Positions 47,243 through 58,167 of a stretch of 64,000 nt of DNA are shown here, piece after piece. The translations under genes were made by a program, and so were the position numbers. Source of the stretch: Melastoma dodecandrum (Eukaryota; Streptophyta; Magnoliopsida; Myrtales; Melastomataceae); NCBI GenBank assembly GCA_029817715.1, contig JARUPY010000087.1:2232001-2296000 (forward strand), given 5' to 3'. Numbering within the stretch: position 1 is the stretch's first letter; each line of letters starts with the position of its first letter. The notes below the pieces were generated by a model. The model had not been told where the DNA came from and searched no databases. It worked only from the letters and a program-made list of their open reading frames with translations.

Positions 47243-47470
47243 TTACGGAATGCTAACACTACCATTGGCAGCCAGGCAGACGCCTCCCGCGTCACCTCCG
47301 ACAGCCTGGCCGATCCCTCCTGTGACATTTCCAATAACCTGGCCGAGGCCTCCCTTAATGTCTCCAATATCACCAGGAGCATCGAGAAGTGAAAGCATCC
47401 TGGATGTCGTAGGGCTTGCCACAAGGGCAATGAGGAGCAGCAGAACTATCCCATTTGAAGAATGAATCAT
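47243..47470 (-). CDS. Secreted Gly/Gln repeat protein, short paralogue (75 aa)
   Basis: The product would be a small secreted protein. The signal peptide is MIHSSNGIVLLLLIALVASP..., followed by SRMLSLLDAPG and a short repeat region (GGLGQVIGNVTGGIGQAVGG) ending SVSIP. It is a paralogue of the 223-residue protein at 53227-53898 but has lost most repeats. The start at 47470 was chosen because it opens the signal peptide and aligns with the paralogue. The first ATG of the paralogue (MTM...) is ATA here. A retroelement begins at 47517, between this start and the old promoter. An open frame continues upstream into that LTR (to 47590), which would bury the signal peptide behind 40 residues. It may be a pseudogene. 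Confidence 0.55.
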   Translation of the reverse strand: MIHSSNGIVLLLLIALVASPTTSRMLSLLDAPGDIGDIKGGLGQVIGNVTGGIGQAVGGDAGGVCLAANGSVSIP

Positions 47471-48462
47471 AGTTATCGTCGTTGTGATGTGTCCAATGAT
47501 GACAGTCACGTAGTATTGTTTGCGAACGAAACATGTCGCGATATAACAGGGACTCAAGTGTTGAAAATATTGCGGTTGCCAAAAAGACAAAAGAAAATAT
47601 TGAAGTCAAGAATTTCACTAACACAAAAAATGAGAACTTACAGCCATCTTGCAACATCTAAAACGATTACGAATAGTTAAGTTGACAATCATGAACTCTT
47701 CGGGGCATAGAATGATTGTCTGGTGTCCAACAATTGACCGAAGACGATTCATTTATAGACAAAAACTAAGTAATCATCGTCCTAAACACATTAATAACGT
47801 ACTCATTACTACACATAAAATTGTCATCCTAGCGTCCGCGACAACGTCAAAGTACTCTTGCTGCGACAACGTCAAAGTGCTTCTATTGCGATAACTTCAA
47901 AGTGCTTTTACGACAGCAACAACTGTTGCGACGACACCTATCGATAGCACCTGCTCCTACGCTAGCCGTCGATTGAGCTACTTCTACGTCAGCCGTCGAT
48001 GCTGTCCAGGATGTGTATCGACGAACCATGGAGTTCTCCATTATCGATGGCGTTTCTCTCTAGGTTTTTCATTACACATGGTCTCGTCGATGTTAGGCTA
48101 GATCTTGCCCAAAATGTCGTTTTACCTTGTAGATATTTTTCCCCCTTCCAAACCAAAGATAATCTATGTTTGGCGGTCCATAACCACTACCTTTTAAGGA
48201 GAGAGCCTCGGTATTACAGGGTGGCCCCACCCTTGGGATGAGGTCGGCCCCCTCCGCTTCTTCGACGTGGCGAAGAGGCTGGTCGACGTTACTCGGGTCC
48301 GTATTACAATTAACCATCAAGTTGATATCAGTGTCAATCGTGGGGTGACCTTCGACGTTTGAGGACTACCTCTCCCGAGGGGTGAGGGTGCCCTTCTGGC
48401 CCATTTGACTTAACGATGTAGAAGCTCGTCAATGGTGCCTTGGTCAACGTCTCGATCAGCCA

Positions 48463-48870
48463 TCAAGTAGTAATCGAGTTCAGTTGGGGGGTAACATTCA
48501 ACACCAAAGAGCGGACCCTCATAGGGGGCGAGGGGAGCCCCTCTACATCGACGTCCCTTCCAGGCGAGGGAAGTTCCCTTTGCATCCACACCCATTCGGT
48601 CCGAGGACGTTCCATTGGATCACCCTCAACGGTTATCTGCTCGTTTTCCGTAAGAACATGCGTCGGATTGAGAATCAACAAACGGAAAGTTTCCAATTCT
48701 CGACAAATAATTTTCAGGCGCTCCACTATACTGTGAAGGGCAATTTTCATAGTTCGCGTATCCAACTCTCGAAAGGCAATTTTCAAAGCCTCATCTGAAT
48801 CTTCGTCGGCCAATCGAACAAATCTTTCATCGAAGGTTACATTCGCGTTGCAGTTCAGTCCCACACTCAC
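48463..48870 (-). CDS. Open frame of 135 codons inside the TRIM-like element
   Basis: The frame begins shortly after the primer-site region and runs across half of the interior. The product (MSVGLNCNANVTFDERFVRL...) is charged, without a signal peptide, zinc knuckle or catalytic motif. I do not recognise it. It could be a gag remnant, a captured exon or chance. The position is that of gag in a full element. Confidence 0.3.
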   Translation of the reverse strand: MSVGLNCNANVTFDERFVRLADEDSDEALKIAFRELDTRTMKIALHSIVERLKIICRELETFRLLILNPTHVLTENEQITVEGDPMERPRTEWVWMQRELPSPGRDVDVEGLPSPPMRVRSLVLNVTPQLNSITT

Positions 48871-49343
48871 CGCACCAAAAACTTGTTAACATTTCGTATA
48901 TTCACATGAAACTCGTTTCGGACTCCGACTGTGGTCGCCAAAAATGTGTTTGCAGGCGAAACATGTCGCTATATAATGGGGACTCAAGTGTTGAAAGTAA
49001 TGCGGTAGCCAATAAGGCAAAAGAAAAGATTGAAGTCAAGAATTTAACTAACACAAGAAATGAGAACTTACATCCATCTTGCAACACTTAAAACGATTAT
49101 GAATAGTCAAGTTGAAAATCATGCAGCCCTTCGAGGTCATAGAATGATTGTCTAGTGGCCTACAATTGACCGGAAACGATTTATTTATAGACACAAACTA
49201 AATAATCGTCGTCCTAAACACAATAAAAATGTGCTAATTACTATACTTAAAATTGTCATCCTAGCGTCAGTGACACCGTCAAAGTGCTCCTACTGCGACA
49301 ACGTCAAAGTGCTTCTACGGCAGCAACAATTGCTGCGACGATA

Positions 49344-49506
49344 GCCGTCGATGGCACCTGCTTCTACGCCAGCCGTCGATGGAGCTGCTTCTACGCCAAC
49401 GGTCGATGGAGCTGCTTCTACGCCAGCCGTCGATGGAGCTGCTTCTACGCCAACGGTCGATGGAGCTGCTTCTACGCCAACGGTCGATGGAGCTGCTTCT
49501 ACGTTA
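49344..49506 (+). repeat. 27-bp minisatellite inside one LTR
   Basis: Six units of about 27 bp (gccgtcgatggagctgcttc...) follow each other. The other LTR, near 47938-47995, has only two units. Because 27 is a multiple of three the array is open in several frames on both strands, which explains the repetitive small frames here. Confidence 0.85.
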
Positions 49507-49655
49507 GCCATCGATGATGTCCAGGATGTCCATCGACGAACCATGGAGTTCTCCATCATCGATGGCGTTTCTCTCTAGGTTTGCCGTTACACATGATCTC
49601 GTCGATGTTAGGTTTGATCTTGCCTAAAATGTCGTTTTACCTTATAAACAAGTCT

Positions 49656-51590
49656 CAAACTTTTTACCGAGAAAGCAAAACGTTGACCCGGAGTGGCGTT
49701 GGCAGAAAAGAAAAAGGACTACGAAAATAAATTTTGAAGACTAAAGTGACATATTTGTACGAGTGTCCTTCGTGGGTTTTGACATTTCGAGTGTTTTTTC
49801 TATGTAAGACATGGATTTATCTATGCGGTGAGATGTCATATAATCAAAATTTCGTTGTACTTTTTTTGCTTCGTTAATCGAAATTTAAATTTGCTAAAAG
49901 TACAAAATTTGCACAAGTACAAGGTAATGTAAGAGCCTAAACTACACTCTACAAATTCTGTACAGGACAAGTTTGTTAGGACAGGAAGGTTTCGTCCGTG
50001 CATAAGAAAATGCCAATGTAGGAGGCTACACTGCACATTAGTGTTCCGTGCATGAATAGCGACGTCCACAGTAGCCGGAGAATTACAAATACAAGGTCTT
50101 ATTGAGTTCTGCAACTAATATATGGTTAGAGTTGAAGGGTTTCTTTCCACCGGCGTGCGGCAGAAGCTATTGGAGAGCGTTTGGCGGGGCTACTAGAGAG
50201 GGACCAAATTGGCCACCTATAACTAACGGGGTTAGTGCCAACTAGCTTTTCCCTAGTTCTGAAAGGACAAACTCTGAGAAATCTCAACCTCACAGGAGCC
50301 GTACGAGTCTAACAAGGTTTTAGATCATGATGTTTAACTTCGAAGTACTCCCATATCCGAATTATTATTATTATTATTATTATTATTATTGTAAGTATAA
50401 GTATTTTCCAATGTCTGGAGAGATGTTTCATCTACACCTTAGTTACGTACATGATTTTATCGGTTCAATACTCACATTCTAGAGTTAGAATATTACCCCA
50501 GTCAAAAACAAAAAACAAAAACCCAAATCCCATGTCTTACTTAGTATTTGCCATATAATAATTATGAATGAAATTCTAAGAGTTGTAAATTTTAATTATG
50601 AAACAACTTTATCACGAGCGTTGTCAATAAAGCCGGTGTGACTAAATCTTTTAGAGACAAAATAGCGACTAAAAGATGTTCTAAAATAAATTTTTTGTTG
50701 TGTTTAAATTGATTTAGTGACCGACAAAAAAAGTTGATACGCTATAATTTCTTTATTTTTTCTTGTTTTACAAAATGAATAATTAGTTTAAAATTTATAA
50801 ACAAAAACAAAATTATTACATTAAAACATTATTACATTCAAAATCCCCGTCGCACAATTTCATACTTGGGGGTTCGAAACAAATTTGTCGTCAACAAGTT
50901 TTTGGTAATCGCAGTGGATGCGAAAGTTTAAAAGTCAATTCCGAAAGATGAGTAAACAGGAGTAATAATACCCTGGATGATGTGCAGTCTTACAACGTTG
51001 AGTCAGGAAATGAGTTTACCAGTAATCTTGATGGGGAAATAGAACAATGCAAAATAAAACTCAAATGCTTTAGAATCCTTTGTTTGCAGATGTCCAGATA
51101 GACGTTGTGTCTCGTCTCGAGTTTTGTATTAATGAAATCGAGGAGATAAAGCTTGATGGAGGTGATACCTGAAAACATTGTTAAGTCAGTCCAGGATATG
51201 TCCGAAAAAATTGACAAAAATAGATAAATAGCGTCGAGATGTCACTTTCATTGGCAATGCTCGCAAGGGCAGGAAAAAGAAGTATCTTTTCATTGGCAAT
51301 GCTCGCAATGACTTTCATAGTCCCGGGAAACGACTATGAGTATTTTTTAGCCTAATTTCGTACCAGATGTAGGGATCTCGAGACCATCCTCATCTCAAAA
51401 TCCTCAATACATGGTTTATAACAAAGTCTTGTGTCTGTGGGAAGTCCCGAGGAGATAAGGCAAGAATCTCGTCACACTTATACCCCTCCACATAGGCGTA
51501 AGAAAAACAGAGAGCTTCGATATAAATAGGATATTGAGATCCGTGTCTTCTAGCCCAATTCATGAAATAGCTCAGGTGGTGCCTGCGGGT
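49656..51590. other. Displaced upstream region and intergenic DNA
   Basis: 49656-49720 matches the region upstream of the paralogous gene (53945-54010), so it is the old promoter side of the first Gly/Gln gene, now 2.2 kb from its start. Its TATA stretch is degenerate (actttttaccgag against actatatatatagag). I see no gene in the rest. Two copies of tttcattggcaatgctcgcaa lie at about 51246 and 51290. Confidence 0.5.
50361..50390 (+). repeat. (ATT)10 microsatellite
   Basis: Ten perfect att units. Confidence 0.95.
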
Positions 51591-51599
51591 TCAGCTCAT

Positions 51600-51762
51600 A
51601 ATAAATGACTCCTCTTATTCGGATGGCTGGTAGAGTTACATTACATTTTGCTTGCACTAACGCCACTTTGTATAGCCCTTAACTATACTTAGGGTTAGTT
51701 TTAGTACACCAAACGACTATCTAGACGTTAGTTTGGATAGTCATTTAGTACCCTAAAGTATT
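51600..51762. repeat. Left-flank repeat
   Basis: This segment matches 24370-24495 joined to 40968-41010, the two sides of gypsy B. Shared phrases include ccttaactatacttagggtt and agtttggatag. It directly precedes the copia LTR, so it marks the original left flank of the copia insertion. Confidence 0.7.
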
Positions 51763-52139
51763 TATTGAGAGTAATTTGTGATCATAAATGGAGCATTGAA
51801 GGCGCCAAAGTAAGTGGACAATAAAGAAAGAAATGGAGAGTTGTGGAACTCCTAAAAGGTGAAAAATCGTATTTAATAGGTTCAATATATTTGAATAGCT
51901 TTTGTAAACGAGACTAGCATCTCTACTACTCTCTATAAATAGAGAACCCTGTAATCATTTGAAAAGAATGAAGAAGAAAATATTTTACGGCCTAAATACT
52001 TGAAATATACCAAATGTCTATCCCTCGTAGATGCAGCAGCTCCACAGAATATTTCATCTATGTACAGAAGGCCGTCAGAGTACATAACCTAAGTTTTGCT
52101 AGCACCTTATCTTCGATCCTTTCACACATGACCCAAACA
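51763..52139 (+). repeat. 5' LTR of copia relic 3
   Basis: The 377-bp LTR is homologous to 45768-46146. Its first dinucleotide reads TA (TATTGAGAG) in place of TG, and it ends GACCCAAACA. It carries ctataaatagag near 51932. Confidence 0.8.
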
Positions 52140-52143
52140 AGTT

Positions 52144-52155
52144 TGGTATCAGAGC
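52144..52155 (+). promoter_or_regulatory. Primer-binding site of copia relic 3
   Basis: TGGTATCAGAGC, an exact match to the tRNA-iMet type primer site, starts four bases after the LTR end. Confidence 0.85.
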
Positions 52156-52850
52156 ATGAAAAGTTATGTCAACATTCGCTTGCAACATGTTCTTTGTCTT
52201 TTTCATCTAATCAAATCCCTATCTTCTATGGTGAACACTTCGAGTATTGGAGTTCTCAAATGGAGGCCAATTTTTCTTTTGTAAGATCTATGGAAACTTG
52301 CGAAGGAAAAGAATTTTCAGAAGGCAACAACTTTCTCCTAGAAGATGGTAATGCTACCGTATGAGGTGTCATCATTCACATAGAAGGTGAATAAAAGGCG
52401 TACAAAGAGAACATCATGAAGAATGTCATGCCTTTGCTGATTCTGCAACAATCCGTGAGCAAAACCATCTACCTCAGGATGTTCGACCTCAAGAAGGTGA
52501 ATGAAGCGTGGGAGTTCTAAAAAAGAAGTTCAAAGAATCATAGAATATGATCTCCATAAAGATACAGAACATTTGGAGAGATTTCGATAATCTAGCAATG
52601 AAATACACATAAATCGTCAAAGACTACTTCTCAAGGATCACGAAGATCCTTAATCAATTGAAAAGTTGTAGAGAAGTTGTCCCGAATCAAAAAGTCGTGA
52701 AGAAAATCGTGAGAAGCATATCACTAACGTTTGAGCATATGGTAACCAGAAGGATAGCTACCACAACACAACAATAAGACACTTTGCCTTAGTCTTATGT
52801 TAGAAAATCTTAGAAAAGCTTAAGGAAATCTTAGCAAATTTTTCTTTTCT
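52156..52850 (+). pseudogene. Copia gag relic
   Basis: Gag is legible in pieces: SNQIPIFYGEHFEYWSSQME (about 52200), a stretch with TIYLRMFDLKKVNEAWEF (52465-52520) and FDNLAMKYT, SRITKILNQLKS, KIVRSISLTFEHMV (52585-52740). These fit the UBN2-type gag of plant copia elements. Stops and indels interrupt it. It ends near 52850, where a T-rich run and host flank follow, so protease to 3' LTR are missing. Confidence 0.75.
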
Positions 52851-52899
52851 TTCATTTTTTCTTTTTTTTTCTTCTTAAACCCAATGGGGTCGCTATGAT

Positions 52900-53226
52900 T
52901 TTGTCACAACGCTTAGGGATTTAGTTGGCAAACACCTTTAGATGGGATTATTTCATCATGTATATTTTGTTTTCAGCATGATATAATATCTTTTATTTCA
53001 TAATTTTTATAAGTATTACCGACGTTATTAAACAAGTTGCTTCTCGTCTTTCACATTTGGAAGAGAACTAGCTACACGACTTCAGTATTTAAAGTTCGGA
53101 AAAACGAACCCGTTGAAAAGACTACAAGTCTGCGTGCGAATCATACAATGCCAGCGGTATTTACGACCAATCACGCATTTATTCTGCTTTTTTCATTAGT
53201 CTGCTTTACTGTCTCACTGAAACCGT
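52900..53226. repeat. Duplicated 3' flank of the Gly/Gln genes
   Basis: From about 52940 the sequence matches 46965-47242, including ataatatcttttattt and caatgcca; it continues into the 3' ends of both paralogous genes. It defines a host segmental duplication of about 1 kb (46965-47516 and 52940-53945). Confidence 0.7.
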
Positions 53227-53898
53227 TTACGGATTGCTGACAATGCCATTGGCAGCCTGGCCGAGGCCCCCGGGGAGACCTCCGACAACCTGGCCATTGG
53301 CAGGCTGGCCGGCGCCACCTGGGAGACCTCCGACAGCCTGGCCGAGCCCTCCCGTGACACCTCCGAGAACCTGGCCATTGGCAGGCTGGCCGACGCCTCC
53401 CGCGAGAGCTCCAACTGCCTGGCCGAGCCCACCCGCGATACCTCCGACAGTCTGGCCTAGACCTCCCACGACGCCTCCAAGAACCTGGCCATTGGCAGGC
53501 TGGCCGACGCCTCCCACGAGACCTCCGACAGCCTGGCCGACCCCTCCCGTAACACCTCCGAGAACCTGGCCATTGGCAGGCTGGCCGATGCCTCCCGCGA
53601 GACCTCCAACTGCCTGGCCGAGCCCACCTGAGATACCTCCAACAGCCTGGCCAATCCCTCCCGTGACGCTTCCGAGAACCTGGCCAACGGTAGGCTGGCC
53701 AACGCCTCCCGTGAAACCTCCGATAACCTGGCCGATCCCTCCTGTGACACCTCCGATAACCTGGCCGAGCCCTCCGGCCGCTCCCACAGTGCCTCCAATA
53801 ATAACCCCAGAAGTATCGGTAATTGATAGCAACCTGGATGTCGTAGGGCTAATGAGGAGCAGCAGAACGATCAAGTTAGAAGAACGAATCATAGTCAT
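53227..53898 (-). CDS. Secreted Gly/Gln repeat protein (223 aa)
   Basis: The product is a predicted secreted repeat protein, likely apoplastic or wall-associated. Residues 1-22 (MTMIRSSNLIVLLLLISPTT) are a signal peptide. After SRLLSITDTSG comes an uninterrupted array to the C-terminus built of two alternating modules, 11 residues (GQAVGGLVGGV type) and 16 residues (GQPANGQVLGGVTGGV type), ending ANGIVSNP. There are no Cys, Trp or catalytic motifs. The Gly-Gln-Ala/Pro pattern differs from the GGGY pattern of the GRP at 18504-19010. The frame is intact and a TATA box lies 47 bp upstream. The short paralogue is at 47243-47470. I know of no assigned function. Confidence 0.8.
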   Translation of the reverse strand: MTMIRSSNLIVLLLLISPTTSRLLSITDTSGVIIGGTVGAAGGLGQVIGGVTGGIGQVIGGFTGGVGQPTVGQVLGSVTGGIGQAVGGISGGLGQAVGGLAGGIGQPANGQVLGGVTGGVGQAVGGLVGGVGQPANGQVLGGVVGGLGQTVGGIAGGLGQAVGALAGGVGQPANGQVLGGVTGGLGQAVGGLPGGAGQPANGQVVGGLPGGLGQAANGIVSNP

Positions 53899-53944
53899 CG
53901 TCGTTGTGTTGTGTCCCGACGATGAAAGCCGCGTAATATCAAAC

Positions 53945-53954
53945 TATATATATA
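53945..53954 (-). promoter_or_regulatory. TATA box of the Gly/Gln repeat gene
   Basis: The minus strand reads ctcTATATATATAgtttg, 47 bp upstream of the ATG at 53898. Confidence 0.65.
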
Positions 53955-53959
53955 GAGAA

Positions 53960-56900
53960 AGCAAAACGTCGCCCCCGTAGAGGCGCAGGCAGAAAAAGAA
54001 ATGGACTAAGAAAATAAACTTTGGGGTGGCTTACTCCTATACGGCCTAATACAAACTATTGGAGTAGATTAAGGTAACATACACTTGTGGGAAACCTTTG
54101 TTTTGAGTTTCTAAGACATGGGTTTTACCTATGTAGTAAGATATATTTTATAAATAGAAAATATTTTCGACGAGTAAACAGCTTCCTAAGGTAGGAAACA
54201 ATTTCTCATATTCATACTCATAGGAACATGCGAGCGTTTCTTTTTCGCACTAATGTCGATACCTCAAATTCGCTAACCTATTATAGACTATGACAATAAT
54301 AAAATCAGCCACAATATTTTACTTTGGCACGTTCTTACTATTTGTCACATTCAATGCCATGTAAGGAAAGTAAAAATTGTGGGACAACAAAAAGGCAGTC
54401 AGACACACCGTCAATAAAATGAACGGAGGTCTTCCCTCTGATTGGAAAACCTCCAGTAAGTTATTTCTTTTGCTTCTTCCCCTGCCTATGTCTAAAGAGG
54501 GGTTGACTTCATTTCCTGGGAAGGCTTCGACTCTCGGAGCTTCTTCCTATGAGAGAAAAGAAAAATTTCCAATAACTCCTCTTCCATCTGACCCAACGAC
54601 CAGATGCTTCATGTAATAATTCATATTTTTCTAGTTATGAATGTAAATGGGATTGTACATATGGTATGAATGTTTAATGAAAAGAGAAAATTCGTGAGAT
54701 AGTAAAATTGAGTTCGGAGCGGTGAAAGGATGGTTTGAATGCACAAGAATGGAATGATGCGAACGATACTCAAGGATGATGTCCAATGACCAAGGACACT
54801 TCCATGGGCAATATGGACAGCCTCTTAAGTGAGGAAGTAATGTTTAGAAGTATACGTGCGAACGACAGATTGATATTTTCGTTGTTATGACGATAAGCTT
54901 GAGGTTGTTGCGGTTAAAACGTATTTAACCTTAAGGTTGAGAACCGAATCGATTATGGAAGAAAATTCAAAAATTATTTCAGCCCCAAATGTGGATGTGA
55001 ATAATGTGAAGCGGAGAAAAAGTGGTCGATGTGCGCGAAAGGGCTGCCCAAATACTTCTCGACGTCACACGCGGACAGCTCACTTTCGTGCGGGTTTATA
55101 GCTGAAATATGGCCGCAAATCCTACAAGTTTAGATGTACGACAAAGCTGGTCAAATAAGACAAAATAGTGATTAAGGAGTTGGATTAATTAAGGTTAATT
55201 AAGCTGGATTATTAGCGCTAATTAAGCGTGATTAATTAGTGCTAATCGAGCCCAAGGCTACTTCCACAAGCCATGGATGATGGGGCCCACTTTTCATTAT
55301 TTAAGGACACCAATAAGAAGCTTAGAAGAGGTGGAAAAGGAGGGGGACAAATCTGAAAAACGTCCATAGTAAGGCGAGGAAGAAGAAGAAGAACAACAAC
55401 AAAGAAAAAAAGAAGAAAAAGAAGAAGAAAGAAGGAGGGGGCTGGTTCGGTGGTGAAGAAATGAGCGAAACGGAAGGGCTACCTTCAAGGAGGAGAGTGG
55501 GAAGACCCATTCGTGGAGAGGTTGCTCGGAGGAAGAAGGAGTTGGAGCGGTTTTGCTTCGGAGAAGAAGCAAGATATGGTACTCAATCCCATTCGTTTTT
55601 CTTCTTGCGAAACGGCCACAAAACTCGTTAGCCTTGAGTTTTGCTCGCTCTGAATGTGTTGTTTGGTGAGGGAAAGGGTCTGGTCAAACCCTTGGGATGG
55701 TAGCAGATGGCATCCCGGACCCTCGGTTATGCGACGAGTGAGCGGATTCACACCACATGTGGGCTGGCCGGTGGTTCGCGGTTGAGCGTGTGTGTGTCGG
55801 ATGACAATTGTGTGGGGGCTGGCCATGCAGGAACTCATCCGTGTGCATGAGGTTGAGGTTGTATGGAGTTATGAATGGATACTCATGGTGATTGTGGCCT
55901 GTTCGGGAGCGAATATCCCGATGTGTGCATGTGTGTATTGGGCTGAAAAATGGATTGTTTTGTGTGTGTTTGTGCGGGTACGTGGCTACCCATTCGGAGT
56001 GTATACCTTGGCATATAATTGAGGCCCGAGAAAAGGAAAAATGAGGATGGACGGGCTGTTGTCGATATTGAGAAAAGGAAAGGTCGAAACTCCGAATGAG
56101 ATGGTTGCAGACAAGCACGAAAACTCGTGGACACGAACATATGAATATTGAGCAATGTTATTAAATTAACATGGGCTGGAAATGGGACTTGTTGTGGTCA
56201 TTCATAGCCGGCCCGAAGTTGCTACTCCTCGGTGAGATGAAGGTTTATTAAGTACGGAAGGCACAGATAAATGAAAGTGATCGAACGACCCACGTATCGT
56301 GGGCGGAATGGAAGTTTACGACGATACATTGACACGCCCATGGGGTTTCCTTATTAGGCAGATATGAGGATGGTTTAGACAAAAAGAATCCACCCTCAGA
56401 ATGGTGTATTGGACAGCCTAGTTGGTTGGAAATGTTGGGCGAAAAGCCAAGGCACGGAGGGAAGTTCCATGGTTTTACGCACCAAGATGGGTTGATCAGT
56501 GGTAGCGGGATGTTGTGCGGCTGAAAGTACATGAACATGAGGCTTTTATGGAGCGTGCGTAGGCTGAAAATGTGACGTTCCTGGATGCCCTTCAAACAAC
56601 TTAGTTGCGATCCTTGAGGATTTGGAAACACAATGGTGTATGTCATAATTTTGAGATGTGGTCTCGATTTTGAGATACGTCAAGGGGTGTTATGGGTGAT
56701 TGGTTGTGTGTGCTTGAGCTGTCGTACTTAGTCATTTGACTAATATTTTTGCGTATTTTGACAGGTCATAGAAGTGATACATGCATGCTTATATTCATGT
56801 TTGATAAAAAGCTTTTGTTGTATAAATTTTTACAACTCAATTGTAACTGAATTGTGTAATACTTCCCAATTATTAATGAAATGGTCGATGAGTTTTCTTT

Positions 56901-58167
56901 TAGGAATCCGTAGGTCGTTTCACTTCATCTCCTTCCCTTGTCATCCTTGTCTCCCGAAACTCCCTTCTCGAGATCAAGAGTCGTAGAACCAGCATCTTCC
57001 TTGTCCTTCATGCTGCCCATAGTCTACGTTCAAGGTGAGTACGTCATCACATAGAGACTCCTCTAGATCACTCATCCTAACCACTCGACCATGACGAGGA
57101 AGCACACCACGACGAGGAGGTCACACTTCTCATAGCAGTAGTTGCTGGCCCTTTGTACGCGGACAACGTCGACAACAATCCCCTTTTGCCAACGACGAAG
57201 GCGGACACCACTTCTCGCTGTTGCGTCTAAGCATCGTGAGAAACCATTTTGTATTTTAACATGTTTGGTGGTTGTATAGGTGATGGGATAAGCTTGATGA
57301 AGTGGTCTCGAGCGGTGATGGACTTCGACAAACCAGAATATATGACAACAGCCCATTCTGTCATTGGGAGGGGGAAGCAAGGTATCGGCAATCTGCTCTC
57401 AGAGGAGCTGCTCTTCCGTCCAATGACGGAGCCAAACTTAATCAGGTTTATCCGCTTCCTTTCTCTTCCCTAGTCGTCTAGATAGTTTGCGCGTCGAAAT
57501 TGAACATGCATAACTTGAGTTATGGTCGATTCTTTGGATGGATGCATGCTGAAGTTTACGATGCCCGTCACTACTGTCACCGTGTTTTTATACATAACTC
57601 TTTGTTCAGTGCATGGATTGACCTTATTTTAGACTCTTTGGATCCATTTCTTAATGAGGAACAACCTTTGTGTTGACTACTTTCCCAAACAAACATGTTT
57701 AACCAATGTTTTTATTCTTTGAATGTCGACAAGTAAAACTGACCTATTTTGTGCATCCACAAGGCCGCAGTCGCACTCCACTAGACATAAATTGGTCTGC
57801 ACAGCTCAGATCTGCCTGAAACTACTTGGATCACTTTCTTTTCAAGTTATCTAAACTTTCGTGTAGTAAACCTTTTCATTTGAACACTCTTTGGTGGCAT
57901 TTTGTCCACTGAAAGTTGGACTGCGAATTAGCCTTGGCCTGCACAAGAGCAGAAAGGCTGACACGGTTTTCTGCACATAACTTTAACACCAAAGCTCTAT
58001 TTATCCTGAAACTTGTTGAATTAGATACCTCTTTTATTTGCCTAAATCTTTCATGCTTTGAACTTTTTCATTCAAACAACATGATCTAGTCAAACATTAG
58101 TGGAGTGCAGTGGACACAAAAAAACGACGCTGCACACTGCAACAGACAAATACTGCCTGCAAAGAAT
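53960..58167. other. Unassigned DNA, mostly non-coding
   Basis: No gene is recognisable across 4.2 kb. 55370-55440 is an A/G-rich run (aagaagaag). 55680-56150 is GT/CA-rich with frames on both strands. The frame at 57249-57473 (MYFNMFGGCIGDGISLMKWS...) has no known domain. The stretch 57480-58160, with cataacttgagttatggtcg, may belong to an older element, but I found no ends. The region from about 54640 to 56770 has the look of a long LTR, without a partner in the window. Confidence 0.4.

Larger units (their letters stand above)
47517..49650 (-). mobile_element. Small non-autonomous LTR element (TRIM-like), 2.1 kb
   Basis: Two direct repeats, 47517-48135 and 48947-49650, start TGTTTGC on the plus strand. 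On the minus strand the LTR end AACA is followed by cattTTTGGCGACCACAG, a primer-site-like sequence, and a purine tract (ggaagggggaaaaa) precedes the other LTR. The interior is only 811 bp and has no pol domain. The flanking pentamers are agtat (47512-47516) and agtct (49651-49655). The paralogous locus near 53928-53945 is uninterrupted, which proves an insertion. This makes it a small non-autonomous LTR retrotransposon inserted upstream of the gene at 47470. Confidence 0.8.

Noticed and set aside
49284..49578. AVDGAASTP-repeat frames as a gene
   Set aside because: They are produced by the 27-bp array within an LTR and are not present as frames in the other LTR.
52144..52155. tRNA gene fragments at TGGTATCAGAGC motifs
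   Set aside because: These are primer-binding sites next to LTR ends. No cloverleaf can be built around them.
53234..53980. Long open frame of 248 codons, Pro/Trp-rich, antisense to the Gly/Gln repeat gene
   Set aside because: It is the shadow of a three-periodic repeat on the other strand. It has no signal peptide and its composition follows from the reverse complement of Gly/Gln/Val codons.
55297..56155. Frames with hydrophobic Ser/Phe-rich N-termini as secreted proteins
   Set aside because: They derive from A/G-rich and GT-rich runs read in reverse, appear on both strands, and none has supporting context.
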